A stretch of 64,000 nt of DNA from Clostridia bacterium (GCA_017394805.1 JAFPXC010000005.1:1-64000), one strand, 5' to 3'. Shown: positions 1 to 8,042, counted from the first letter of the stretch. Numbers and translations: made by a program. The notes: generated from the sequence alone by a model not told the origin.

Positions 1-2
1 AA

Positions 3-1376
3 TGCACCGATTACGACTTCAAACAGGCGTTGGAAGTCAAAAAGCCCAAGAGTTGGCTCAAAAGCGTGTCGGCGTTTGCCAATACGCTGGGCGGGACTCT
101 CTTTTTCGGTGTGACCAACGATAAAGTCGCCGTCGGCGTCGAGGATCCGCAAAGTCTCGGAGAAAAAATTTCCCAACTCATCAACGAGCGTATCAAACCC
201 ACGCCGATATACGTTCTCGGTAGCTTTATGGAAGACGGCAAAGCCATTGTGACCGTCAAAGTCTATGCCGGCACGTCCACGCCTTACTATTACGTTGCGG
301 ACGGCGTGCAGGAAGCCTATATCCGTAGTGGGAACGAATCCATCATCGCTCCACCGCATATTCTGAACGAATTGGTGTTGAAAGGTCTCAACCAAACCTA
401 CGACACCTTGAAAACCAACTATAAAAAGAGCGACTATTCGTTTACCTTCTTCGAGGCGACTTTCTATGATATTACGCGGACGAAGATCACCGAGAGCGAT
501 TATCTCTCGTTTAACCTCGTGGATAAGGACGGATACTTGACGAACGCCGGCGTATTGCTCGCCGATCAAAACATCTATACGCATAGCCGTATCTTCTGCA
601 CTCGTTGGAACGGACTGACCAAGACGTCTGTTAACGGCGAAGCGGTGGACGATAAAGAAATATCGGGCGGTCTGCTACAACAACTGTTTTCCGCGATGGA
701 GTTTGTCCGCAACAACACCAAGAAGAAATGGCACAAATCGGGTATGACGCGCGTGGAAATGCCCGAGTACGACGAAGAAGCCGTGCGAGAAGCCATCGTC
801 AACGGCATCATTCACAGGGAATATACCCGTCTCGGCGCAGAAGTGTGCGTCGATATCTACGACGACCGTCTCGAAGTCACCTCGCCCGGCTGCATGATGT
901 CCGGCAAGATCATCGACAAAGAAGTGGACGACGTGGTCGCGTCCGAACGCCGCAATCCCGTCCTCGCAGACATCTTCGCCCGTATGAAGTTTATGGAACG
1001 CCGCGGCTCGGGATTGAAGAAGATCACCGACAACACCAACGCCCTCTTCAACGACGGCAAAAACCACGTCGAATTCTTCTCGGACAGGAACTACTTTAAG
1101 GTGACGATCCATAACGCTCTGTATGGTAAAAAACAAAAGGGCGCCAGTGTAAATGCCAATGTAAACGCCGGTGTAAATGCAGGTGTAAAATTGTCTGCAA
1201 CACAAAAAGCAATTATACAGTTAATGCGAGAGAACACCCAAATCACAATAAAAGAAATGGCAAGCGCACTTGGCAAAAATGAGACAACGGTATCTAGGAA
1301 TATAAGCCAACTGAAAGAAGCAGGCGTTGTTAAAAGGGTTGGATCGGATAAAACAGGACATTGGGAATTATATTAA
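3..1376 (+). CDS. AlbA_2 / ATP-binding transcriptional regulator-like protein, 5' partial
   Basis: The frame is already open at the window edge, so the N-terminus is missing; the first in-frame TTG at 30 is not the true start. Seen: an AlbA_2 (Schlafen-like) domain ending in AFANTLGGTLFFGV, then a GHKL-type ATPase region with AIVNGIIHREY as the N box and RRGSGLKKI as the G-rich box, a low-complexity hinge of alternating N/A/G-V units encoded by a 12-nt tandem repeat near 1145-1190, and a C-terminal winged helix (TIKEMASALGKNETTVSRNISQL). This domain order is that of a widespread family usually called putative transcriptional regulators; some members sit in defence islands. It lies 45 bp upstream of the TIR gene on the same strand, but its base composition is closer to the GC-rich core than to that gene. 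Its target is unknown. Confidence 0.85.
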   Translation, partial: CTDYDFKQALEVKKPKSWLKSVSAFANTLGGTLFFGVTNDKVAVGVEDPQSLGEKISQLINERIKPTPIYVLGSFMEDGKAIVTVKVYAGTSTPYYYVADGVQEAYIRSGNESIIAPPHILNELVLKGLNQTYDTLKTNYKKSDYSFTFFEATFYDITRTKITESDYLSFNLVDKDGYLTNAGVLLADQNIYTHSRIFCTRWNGLTKTSVNGEAVDDKEISGGLLQQLFSAMEFVRNNTKKKWHKSGMTRVEMPEYDEEAVREAIVNGIIHREYTRLGAEVCVDIYDDRLEVTSPGCMMSGKIIDKEVDDVVASERRNPVLADIFARMKFMERRGSGLKKITDNTNALFNDGKNHVEFFSDRNYFKVTIHNALYGKKQKGASVNANVNAGVNAGVKLSATQKAIIQLMRENTQITIKEMASALGKNETTVSRNISQLKEAGVVKRVGSDKTGHWELY

Positions 1377-1421
1377 ATAGAATATACATAAACACAATCA
1401 GCAAAATTGAGGGATTGGCTA

Positions 1422-3917
1422 ATGAAGAAAGAATGTGACATTTTTATTTGTTATAGAGGAAACAATAATGTGTTATTGCCAAAGTTATTTGCACAGTATA
1501 TTGAAGGAATTAACAAAGACACATCAGATAAAAGAAATTATGGAAAAGTATGGTTTTCCGATTTAGAGACAAGTGGGAATTATGCAAATGAAGATGAGTT
1601 GTCCTCACTTATTAGTTCTGCAAAATATTTTGTCATGTTTCTTTTTTCGGGCTTTACAAATGGCTTTTTCGATGAAAGACAACAATTGAACCCGAAATGC
1701 ATTACGGCAAAAGAATTAAAAGTTGCTGAAATAGTACGACAAAAGAGAAAGAATACCGATAACGAATTAGTCTTTATTAGCGCAAATATTAACGGCGAGT
1801 CTTTTAGTGAACAAGATGTCGCCAACATTCGTCGACTATTTGAACTCAACGGTATATTAAAAGATGATACAATAGATGCATTTACACAATTAAATAAAAA
1901 CAATTTCGATTTAAGGCAAGGTGATGAACAAGCCTTTTTCGATCGCTTAATCGTGGGAATTACACCAAAGAATTACTCGAATATAAACAATTCGCAAGAA
2001 AACGTAGAAGTAGAATGGACTGCTGATTATGCGAGAACTTGGCATTCAATGAAAGCGCCGTCGCGTCCTTCTAAAAGCGAGCTAGAAATATATGGAGAAT
2101 ATTTCGAAATAGTAAAAAGGAAAAAATCGTCCACTATTGTTCCCAATGTTTTGATTTTGGGTTCAACTGTGGAATTTAGACAATTAGCCTATTCGAAAGG
2201 ATTTAAGGTATATGTCATAGATTATAGTCGTGAATACTATGACGAAATTTCAACGGAAATAGATCCTAAAATAAAAGAAGAAGAATCCTTTATTTACGCT
2301 GATTGGCTTCAGATGGCAAGTATTTTTAGCCAGAATAAGACGATATTTGATATTATTATCGGTGATTTGGCCATAGGAAATGTGGCACCAAACAGTATCT
2401 CTGTATTTTTCTCTAACATAGAGCAAATACTGTCTCAAGAAGGCTATTTGTTGGGAAAAAGTGTTTACAAGTTTTCTAATTACTACAAAAGCCATGAACA
2501 AATAATAGCAAAACTTAAAGAAATTGCGGAAGACGAAAGAATAACAAAAGAATCTTTGTATGGTCATGTCATGTTTCCTTTGTCAATATTTGCTAGTCAA
2601 CCTGTCCCCCGAGAAACAGGTTGTTATAAAATAGATTTTCAATCGTTGTATGGTACCGTGGGAAATTTTGTTAAAGATAATAAGGAAATAATATCTCCTT
2701 ATGACAAATTTGATATATATTTGAAAGATGGTACTAGGTTTGACACTAAGATGCCCAAAAATTTCTATGTTTATAGTTATAAGAAAATTATAGAAACAAT
2801 AGAAGAAAACAATCTGTATATCGATGATACAAGATATGGAACGGATGTTTTTAAAAATGAATTTCCACTTTTTATAATAAAAAAAGGAAAACCACAAGAA
2901 ACTATTGTTTCGATGGAAAGTTTTATTGAACAAACTCCTACTGATATTAGAAAAGAATGGGATAATTCTATAACATCTCTTTTCTTTATACAATCCATTA
3001 TATTGTGGGATGATGATAATGATGATGAAACTATTTTTCGATATATTGAAAAACTTATTTCAGAATCAAAAATACAAATAGATAAAAACTATAGGTACTA
3101 TTTATCTGAAATTCCAATTGATAAGATGAAAAACGAGACTGCTGTTTTGTCAAAACAAGCTGCTTTATCTGATTCGCAAGAAGATGATTTGCAATTTAAT
3201 TACACCTGTGGTTTGCTAATAAGTATTCTATTTAAACTAAAAAAAGTTGATAATTATTTGCTACGATTTGTCACACGTTCACTTTTTGCAAAGCTAAAAA
3301 ACCTTTCTCTATGGGAACCATCACAAGCACCATGGATGTCAGCAAGAATATGTATATGTATGTTTCCAATGTATCAAGATTGGAGAAATGGAGTAGGATT
3401 AACAAAACAAGACGAAAACTATTTAAAGCGGTTGGAAAAAGTAGTTAAACAATTAGCAGATAGACGGAAAACAGGTGAGGAGTTTTGGGCTTCTGAAACA
3501 GGAAGTCATTTTGACACATCAGCTTTATGCTTGGAAGTTTTAAACTTATATAAAGAATATATTCCTGGATTAGATTCAAAAATTAAGGAGATTCTTGATA
3601 TTCATGTTAATAATAATGTTATTAAAGAAACCTTTATAAGATTTCCTATAGGCGATTCCTTAATACAAGATGTTATTGACGAAAACACTATTAATGGAAA
3701 GTCGGCATACAAAAAACTGTGTGGAAGAATTAGTTGGTATTCTATTCTATACTTATTAGCAAATGAAAACGATAAACCAATTATTGCAACACAACTTAAA
3801 GCATTTTGTTATAAATTTAGGAACTCCTATATTTCTTTGTTGGAAAAAACGCACAATAAAGAAATCGCATTAGTTCCACAGATTATTTATTCTTTGAAAA
3901 GAACTGGAATTTTTTAA
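1422..3917 (+). CDS. TIR domain - methyltransferase-like - helical C-terminal protein (putative defence effector)
   Basis: 831 residues. ATG 1422 is chosen over TTG 1407 because a GAGGG Shine-Dalgarno lies at 1409-1413. Residues 1-150 look like a TIR domain: DIFICYRG at 6-13, a VMFLFSGF strand at 71-78, and E98 in the KEL motif as a candidate catalytic glutamate. Residues 240-350 look like a Rossmann SAM-methyltransferase core: VLILGST at 243-249, an acidic strand end in VIDYS (D267), ADW at 293-295 and DIIIGDL at 310-316. Residues 500-831 are helical, and the stretch WASETGSHFDTSALCLEVL resembles an alpha/alpha-toroid repeat; that is a weak resemblance. The gene is strikingly AT-rich compared with the core, so probably acquired. 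The fusion does not match a named defence gene known to me. NAD+ hydrolysis by the TIR part is family knowledge, not seen here. Confidence 0.7.
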   Translation: MKKECDIFICYRGNNNVLLPKLFAQYIEGINKDTSDKRNYGKVWFSDLETSGNYANEDELSSLISSAKYFVMFLFSGFTNGFFDERQQLNPKCITAKELKVAEIVRQKRKNTDNELVFISANINGESFSEQDVANIRRLFELNGILKDDTIDAFTQLNKNNFDLRQGDEQAFFDRLIVGITPKNYSNINNSQENVEVEWTADYARTWHSMKAPSRPSKSELEIYGEYFEIVKRKKSSTIVPNVLILGSTVEFRQLAYSKGFKVYVIDYSREYYDEISTEIDPKIKEEESFIYADWLQMASIFSQNKTIFDIIIGDLAIGNVAPNSISVFFSNIEQILSQEGYLLGKSVYKFSNYYKSHEQIIAKLKEIAEDERITKESLYGHVMFPLSIFASQPVPRETGCYKIDFQSLYGTVGNFVKDNKEIISPYDKFDIYLKDGTRFDTKMPKNFYVYSYKKIIETIEENNLYIDDTRYGTDVFKNEFPLFIIKKGKPQETIVSMESFIEQTPTDIRKEWDNSITSLFFIQSIILWDDDNDDETIFRYIEKLISESKIQIDKNYRYYLSEIPIDKMKNETAVLSKQAALSDSQEDDLQFNYTCGLLISILFKLKKVDNYLLRFVTRSLFAKLKNLSLWEPSQAPWMSARICICMFPMYQDWRNGVGLTKQDENYLKRLEKVVKQLADRRKTGEEFWASETGSHFDTSALCLEVLNLYKEYIPGLDSKIKEILDIHVNNNVIKETFIRFPIGDSLIQDVIDENTINGKSAYKKLCGRISWYSILYLLANENDKPIIATQLKAFCYKFRNSYISLLEKTHNKEIALVPQIIYSLKRTGIF

Positions 3918-4126
3918 TTGTTTTTGAGAAAACGATGAGGAACCTTGCTGAGTTGAGAGAATTAAGGGAGAATCAAATACTAATTTAGGAAATCTAAAAT
4001 ATCGCAATTATTTTAATTGAGGAATCATTAAACATACGATAAATATTTCACCGTTCAATATTGGGAAGTGTAAATTTGAAACGGCTGACGGCTTTGTGAT
4101 ATGATAAAGAAGTCAAAGAGTAGTAT
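3918..4126. other. AT-rich intergenic tail of the TIR gene
   Basis: About 210 bases with no open frame of note and no clear promoter or terminator. The composition matches the TIR gene upstream, so it probably travelled with it. Confidence 0.4.
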
Positions 4127-4217
4127 GCTCGTTAGGAGTATATTCGATGGACGTCGAATATATGGAATGAAACCCTGCAAATAGGGCTGGCGGGAGCATT
4201 ACGCCGTTCACCCGAGC
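4127..4217 (+). ncRNA. possible multi-branched structured RNA
   Basis: By eye the strand folds into a closed junction. GCTCG (4127-4131) pairs with CGAGC (4213-4217) and encloses three hairpins: a 9-bp stem 4139-4147/4154-4162 with a 6-nt loop, CCCT/AGGG at 4173-4176/4183-4186, and GGCG/CGCC at 4189-4192/4202-4205. It matches no RNA family I recognise, and it is not a tRNA. It sits directly upstream of the dispersed repeat, but the second copy of that repeat does not carry it. Transcription is not shown. Confidence 0.3.
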
Positions 4218-4231
4218 GATCCGAAAAGCAG

Positions 4232-4289
4232 AAAACGAACAACTAAAATTGGGTTTCCCGATTGTTCGGCGCGCCGTCGGCGACGCCAT
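4232..4289 (+). repeat. dispersed structured repeat, copy 1
   Basis: 58 bp matching 61042-61099 at 56 positions. It folds into a hairpin with stem ATTGGG/CCCGAT around a TTT loop, a bulge on the left arm, and an outer stem CGAACA/TGTTCG, followed by a second compact hairpin built from CGCC/GGCG. Both differences between copies keep the fold: one becomes a G-U type pair, the other is in a loop. A 9-bp inverted repeat with a 29-nt loop follows 15 nt downstream (4305-4313/4343-4351). Confidence 0.75.
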
Positions 4290-4304
4290 ACAAAATACGC
4301 CACC

Positions 4305-4351
4305 CTTGGCTATTTTCTTATCCTGCTTCCCGAAAAAGATGGATAGCCAAG
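4305..4351 (+). repeat. 9-bp inverted repeat following the dispersed repeat, copy 1
   Basis: CTTGGCTAT at 4305-4313 pairs perfectly with ATAGCCAAG at 4343-4351 around a 29-nt loop containing CCTGCT. The stem sequence is unrelated to that of the second copy, but distance, stem length and loop length match it. Confidence 0.6.
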
Positions 4352-4370
4352 CAAATAGCTAATAAAAAAG

Positions 4371-4556
4371 TTGAAAAAGCGGTACTCTCTAGAGGACAAA
4401 TACAGCGACTTCGAAGAATTGACGCCTGAAAACCTGCGAGCGTTCATAGACAACGTGCTTATCTACGAAAAGCAGAAAGTTGACGGACATTACAAACACA
4501 CAATAGAAATCATTTACAACTTCGTCGGAGCCGTTGATATCCCCGACTTCGACTAA
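4371..4556 (+). pseudogene. C-terminal remnant of a large serine recombinase (DUF4368)
   Basis: About 61 codons, opened only by an in-frame TAG at 4356-4358, with no proper start. The translated text FEELTPENLRAFIDNVLIY, followed by HTIEIIYNFVG, is the hallmark of the DUF4368 domain that ends TnpX/TndX-type recombinases of about 500-550 residues. The catalytic, recombinase and zinc-ribbon parts are absent. It therefore marks the decayed end of an integrated element. It is not a piece of the recombinase at 62601, which has a different C-terminus. Confidence 0.75.
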
Positions 4557-4571
4557 AACAACCAAGAGAAA

Positions 4572-4594
4572 AGGCGTGGCATCACGCCACGCCT
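4572..4594. terminator. strong hairpin after the recombinase remnant
   Basis: AGGCGTGGC pairs with GCCACGCCT around a 5-nt loop. There is no clear T-run, so it may be a Rho-assisted or merely structural hairpin. Confidence 0.45.
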
Positions 4595-4599
4595 GATTC

Positions 4600-4900
4600 T
4601 CAAAGGACAGCCTTACCGAAAAATCCCTAATGGAAGTGCGGTGACGGAAGGGCTTGTTTGGATGAGGTGCGGGATTCGCTTTACACACGAGCGAAGCGAG
4701 GGGTGCAGCACGGCCCGCCGTGAGTTCTTCCCGTCCCCTCGCCCAAAAAGAGGATGCTGGTATGCAAACGCATAAAGCGTTGTCATTCCACGGCGCAAGT
4801 CGGCGCTATAAGCGCCTGCCGCATACAAAAAGACGATGCGCTCGATTACTCGGCACACCGTCTTTTGTCTGCTTGGTGGCGATTGCATCGCCAACTCTTG
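4600..4900. other. gene-free stretch rich in small hairpins
   Basis: No credible gene. It holds several compact inverted repeats: 4709-4722 (CACGG/CCGTG), 4767-4781 (AACGC/GCGTT), 4802-4816 (GGCGCT/AGCGCC, 3-nt loop) and 4878-4892 (GGCGAT/ATCGCC, 3-nt loop). The last two have the same 6-3-6 geometry as the hairpins at 47313-47393, but without regular spacing. Confidence 0.45.
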
Positions 4901-4904
4901 CTTG

Positions 4905-4981
4905 TGGTCGAGGTGACGGGATTCGAACCCACGGCCTCTTGGTCCCGAACCAAGCGCGCTACCAAACTGCGCTACACCTCG
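4905..4981 (-). tRNA. tRNA-Pro (anticodon CGG), CCA encoded
   Basis: Read on the minus strand. The acceptor arms CGAGGTG/CACCTCG pair over 7 bp, the D arm is GCGC/GCGC, and the anticodon stem CTTGG/CCAAG holds a loop TTCGGGA giving anticodon CGG (proline CCG). The T loop is TTCGAAT. Discriminator A (4908) and CCA (4905-4907) follow. The first 13-14 nt and 6 nt of 5' flank are duplicated 184 bp away, which suggests an insertion scar. Confidence 0.95.
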
Positions 4982-4986
4982 AAATA
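4968..4986. repeat. 19-bp direct repeat at the tRNA-Pro 5' end (att-like), copy 1
   Basis: Identical to 5152-5170. It covers the first nucleotides of the tRNA plus six bases of its leader. Duplicated tRNA ends are typical of integrase attachment sites; use of the 5' rather than the 3' end is less common. Confidence 0.5.
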
Positions 4987-5151
4987 TTTAATTTACGTTT
5001 GGAAGTGCTATGCACAACCCTTATTCTATGCGCCGACAGGCATACCGTGGCGCGTACAGCGAAGCGAGACGTGACACGGAGAGGACAACCCGCGCAAAAG
5101 GCGAAGTTGCAACCAACGGGCGCAATAAGCAATGGCGCGAGGTCGGACGAG

Positions 5152-5170
5152 TGCGCTACACCTCGAAATA
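5152..5170. repeat. 19-bp direct repeat (att-like), copy 2
   Basis: Exact second copy of 4968-4986. The rest of the tRNA is not repeated here. The 165 bp between the copies holds no gene, so any element that made the repeat has been lost or reduced. Confidence 0.5.
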
Positions 5171-5282
5171 ATCAAATAATAACCGCTTGCGGTACGTTTC
5201 TCTTGCCTTTATATAATAGCAAGTTTTTCCCCGTTAGTCAACGCGAATTGCATATTTTTTCTATTTTGTACAAATACTGCCA

Positions 5283-5312
5283 TTGACATATACCCCCGCC
5301 GCTTGCTATACT
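5283..5312 (+). promoter_or_regulatory. sigma-A promoter of the 5349-6649 operon
   Basis: TTGACA at 5283-5288 and TATACT at 5307-5312 with an 18-bp spacer; a Shine-Dalgarno AAGGAG at 5337-5342 precedes ATG 5349. Confidence 0.75.
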
Positions 5313-5348
5313 TAATACGACGCAATCTTTATCGACAAGGAGATTATT

Positions 5349-5921
5349 ATGGCCAAATCCAAATCCACGCCCGCCCCGAGCGGTGTTCGCAATTTTAGCC
5401 CCGCGTCCGTCCGTTTGATGGGCGCCGTCTTGATGTTCGTCGGTCTTATGTTGTGCGTTTTGCTCAACTCTACGACCTCTATGTTCGTCACCGTGTTCGG
5501 TCTTACGGCGTTGGTCGCGGGCTTCTATCTCACGGTCAGCGGCATTCGCGTATTGGCGGGGCGTAGTGCCAAGCGCACCAAGAATGCGGGTATCGTGTGG
5601 CTTTTGGTCGGCTTATTGCTCATCGCTGCGGGCGTGCTGGCGCTTATCTATCGCGGTACCATCGCCACGTGGGTGTTGATCATCGTGGGTGCGCTCATCG
5701 CCGTATTCGGCCTTGTTATGCTCATCGTCCTGGCCGTCGCCCAGCGCGGTCCAAAGAAGGTCATTCTCGACGTCATCTTGTCCGTCTTCACGATGATCGT
5801 CGGCATATTGATCGCCCTTTTGGTGTTGCCCGCCGTCGGCAACGCCGTCAATCATCTTTGCTACTATTTGTTCGGCAGTCTTGCCATCGCCGTCGGCGCG
5901 GTGGAATTGATCATGTACTGA
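5349..5921 (+). CDS. multi-pass membrane protein, DUF308/HdeD-like
   Basis: 190 residues. After about 20 basic, proline-containing residues come six evenly spaced hydrophobic segments, among them VRLMGAVLMFVGLMLCVLL, GIVWLLVGLLLIAAGVLAL and ATWVLIIVGALIAVFGLVM, with short loops. This regular pattern is that of DUF308/HdeD-type membrane proteins, whose biochemical role is unclear. It has its own promoter and a good Shine-Dalgarno site. The stop overlaps the start of the next gene by one base (TGATG), so the two are probably translationally coupled and may act together. No catalytic motif is visible. Confidence 0.8.
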   Translation: MAKSKSTPAPSGVRNFSPASVRLMGAVLMFVGLMLCVLLNSTTSMFVTVFGLTALVAGFYLTVSGIRVLAGRSAKRTKNAGIVWLLVGLLLIAAGVLALIYRGTIATWVLIIVGALIAVFGLVMLIVLAVAQRGPKKVILDVILSVFTMIVGILIALLVLPAVGNAVNHLCYYLFGSLAIAVGAVELIMY

Positions 5922-6649
5922 TGGCCATTGACCTTGCGCGTATCTACGACAAATTGGAATCGTTGTTTGCTCGGCACGATCTCGTCGCTGCCGAGCAACT
6001 TTTGCTGTATTGGCGCGACGAAGCCGTCGCTCTCGGCGACGAGGTCGGAGAGAAGCAGATAGACAACGAACTTTTGGGGCTTTACCGTCGCACCGACGAG
6101 CGCGAAAAGGCCCTTGCCGTCGCCGAACGGCTCTTGCCCCGCTTGTCCCCCGACAACGTGGGCGACGCCACCATACGCCTCAATTTGGCTACCGATTATT
6201 GCCATTTCGGTCTTCCCGAGCGCGCCTTGCCCCTCTATCGCGAGGTCGAGGCCGTCTATTTGGCGCACCTTGCCGCGGACGATTATCGTCTGGCGAGCCT
6301 GTACAACAATATGGCGTCCTACGCCATGACCACCAAGGACTATCGAGAAGCGGAAGCGACGTACCAAAAGGCGTTGGACGTGCTCAGCCGCATCGAGCCG
6401 CCCTTGCCCGAGACTGCCGTCACCTTGGTCAATTTGGCCACCGCCGCCTATCACCGCAACCCCCTCGACAGGCAGGTGGACGAGCGTATGCTCGCCGCCT
6501 ACGACCTTTTGATGACGCCCTCTATGCCCCGCGACGGCAATTTTGCCTTCGTACTTTCCAAGGTCATTCCCATCTTCGAGCATTTGGGCTATCGTGAGCA
6601 GACCGCCACTTTGAAGGCGCTTCTTGCCTTCGTCGAAGAGACCGTTTAG
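5921..6649 (+). CDS. tetratricopeptide-repeat protein
   Basis: 242 residues, helical throughout. ATG 5921 overlaps the preceding stop by one base; longer in-frame starts would lie inside the upstream gene. TPR-like pairs are visible, for example NELLGLYRRTDEREKALAVA, SLYNNMASYAMTTKDYREAE and LVNLATAAYHRN, with the usual small and aromatic residues at helix contacts. There is no signal peptide, so it is probably cytosolic. TPR proteins act as scaffolds. Coupling to the membrane protein upstream suggests a membrane-associated partner, which is inference only. Confidence 0.85.
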   Translation: MAIDLARIYDKLESLFARHDLVAAEQLLLYWRDEAVALGDEVGEKQIDNELLGLYRRTDEREKALAVAERLLPRLSPDNVGDATIRLNLATDYCHFGLPERALPLYREVEAVYLAHLAADDYRLASLYNNMASYAMTTKDYREAEATYQKALDVLSRIEPPLPETAVTLVNLATAAYHRNPLDRQVDERMLAAYDLLMTPSMPRDGNFAFVLSKVIPIFEHLGYREQTATLKALLAFVEETV

Positions 6650-6759
6650 CCGCGTAATTCTTCTTTTCTGCCCCTTGTTCGGGCTTCCCTTGTCACGACC
6701 ATACGCATTCTCTCATATCCTTTAGAGAGGGTTATTCCTCTTTACAAAGGAGAGTATAT

Positions 6760-7404
6760 ATGTGCATTTTCAATAATCATTGTTTCGATCCGTGCCGTCC
6801 TCGTTGCGACGACGCGCCCATTCCCCGTCCCATTTTCACCGCCGCCACCACGCAGTATATCCAAGGCCCCGTTGGCCCCGCAGGTCCCCAAGGAGAACAG
6901 GGCATTCAAGGTGAGCAAGGCCCCGTCGGTCCCGCCGGCCCCCAAGGCGAGCAGGGCATTCAAGGCGAGCAAGGCCCCCAAGGTGAGCCCGGTGCCTCCA
7001 ACGGCGTTTACGCCGCGGCCGAGGCGGGTGCGGTAGATGCCGATGCGGTCATTCCCCTCACCTTGCGCACGGCTGCCGAAGGTACCGACATTACGGTAGA
7101 CGCCAATGCCGTCAATCTGCCCGCGGGCACCTATTTGGTGGCGTACGGCGCGGGTGCTGTCGGGCAGGACGCACAAACGACCACCCTTACCGAGTGGCAG
7201 GTGTCCCTCTATGCCGACGGTGCGGCCGTCACGGGCGAAGTGCTGACGTTCGGTGCAAGTGGCGCTATGGGCGCTCGCGCCGAGAAGACCATTCTCTACA
7301 CGGCCACTGCCGCTACGGCTTTGACTTTGGTCAACACTTCGGCCGCTTCTATGAACCTTACCGACGCCAACGTCACGGTGCTTCAACTTTCGACGCAAGG
7401 TTAA
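6760..7404 (+). CDS. collagen-like repeat protein, BclA-type
   Basis: 214 residues, preceded by AAAGGAG at 6746-6752. The N-terminus has four cysteines among the first 17 residues and no classical signal peptide. Residues 36-78 are an uninterrupted Gly-X-Y collagen tract carrying a tandem 18-residue unit [18 protein letters not shown], encoded at 6865-6918 and 6919-6972. Residues 80-214 are a beta-rich C-terminal domain with alternating A/T/V strands, as in the trimeric head of exosporium BclA-like proteins. In the Bacillales and Clostridia such proteins coat spores or cells. It is monocistronic, with the rplI terminator hairpin lying beyond it. Confidence 0.85.
   Translation: MCIFNNHCFDPCRPRCDDAPIPRPIFTAATTQYIQGPVGPAGPQGEQGIQGEQGPVGPAGPQGEQGIQGEQGPQGEPGASNGVYAAAEAGAVDADAVIPLTLRTAAEGTDITVDANAVNLPAGTYLVAYGAGAVGQDAQTTTLTEWQVSLYADGAAVTGEVLTFGASGAMGARAEKTILYTATAATALTLVNTSAASMNLTDANVTVLQLSTQG
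6865..6972 (+). repeat. tandem 54-bp repeat encoding the collagen unit
   Basis: Two adjacent 54-nt units differ mostly at third codon positions and encode the same 18 residues. This shows selection on the protein repeat rather than recent DNA duplication. Confidence 0.85.
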
Positions 7405-7493
7405 AGTCACGGCGTTTTGCCGCAAGGGCGGGGCGGGTCGTTCTACGCCGTCGCCATCTTGCGGTCGATTGCCACCCTTGCCGTTTGGACGAC

Positions 7494-7522
7494 AAAAAAA
7501 GCGGGACTGTCATCAGTCCCGC
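7494..7522 (-). terminator. rho-independent terminator of rplI
   Basis: GCGGGACTG/CAGTCCCGC with a 4-nt loop; on the minus strand it is followed by seven Ts (A-run 7494-7500 on the plus strand). Confidence 0.85.
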
Positions 7523-7538
7523 CATATTTTCCATGCGT

Positions 7539-7982
7539 TTACAGGGCTTCCACCACCACGTTGACGCGCGCCACGATGCCCGTGAAGAGTTTGATACTCA
7601 CCATCGTTCTGCCCAACTGTTTGAGGGGTTCCTCGAGTTCCACGTCCTTCTTGTCCACCTCGTAGCCGAGGTCGCACAAAGCCTGCGCGATTTCCTTTGC
7701 GGTCACCGAGCCGAATATCTTACCCGATTCGCCCGCGCGCACCTTGATATGGACGGTCTCTTTGTCCAATACTTCTTTGTCGGCCTGCGCTTTTGCCTTG
7801 CGTTTTTCCAGTTGATACGCCTCCGACTGTTTCTTTTGCAAGGCCTCGTTGAGTGCTTTGCCCTCGGCGGGCACGGCCAATTTGCGCGCCAAAAGGAAGT
7901 TGCGCGCGTATCCGTCGCTTACCGATATGATATCGCCCGCCTTGCCCTGGTCTTTTACGTCTTTTATCAGCAATACTTTCAT
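7539..7982 (-). CDS. rplI: 50S ribosomal protein L9
   Basis: 147 residues, full length for bL9. The N-terminal domain reads [21 protein letters not shown] followed by [14 protein letters not shown], the L9 signature. A long charged connecting helix (about residues 45-75) and the C-terminal rRNA-binding domain with [13 protein letters not shown] follow. L9 binds the base of the L1 stalk of 23S rRNA and helps keep reading frame. The Shine-Dalgarno AAAGGAG lies just upstream of the ATG. The gene has its own promoter and terminator here, and is not in the common rpsF-ssb-rpsR-rplI arrangement. Confidence 0.97.
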   Translation of the reverse strand: MKVLLIKDVKDQGKAGDIISVSDGYARNFLLARKLAVPAEGKALNEALQKKQSEAYQLEKRKAKAQADKEVLDKETVHIKVRAGESGKIFGSVTAKEIAQALCDLGYEVDKKDVELEEPLKQLGRTMVSIKLFTGIVARVNVVVEAL

Positions 7983-8012
7983 AACGTATCTCCTTTGCGT
8001 TCGTCTACGTCC

Positions 8013-8042
8013 ATTATATCACAACTGCGCGGCTTTTTGCAA
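8013..8042 (-). promoter_or_regulatory. promoter of rplI
   Basis: On the minus strand, TTGCAA (8042-8037) and TATAAT (8018-8013) are separated by 18 bp. Confidence 0.65.

Noticed and set aside
4127-4217. A tRNA or tmRNA-like molecule
   Set aside because: There is no plausible anticodon arm, T loop or 7-bp acceptor stem; only the multi-arm shape is similar.
4371-4556. Left remnant and right recombinase as two ends of one split gene
   Set aside because: The left piece is a DUF4368 end, whereas the right gene ends in a coiled coil and FYN-type tail; they are different recombinase subfamilies.
4389-4894. Two minus-strand frames across the recombinase remnant and hairpin-rich spacer
   Set aside because: They have no start signals, no homology by eye, and one overlaps strong hairpins beside the tRNA.
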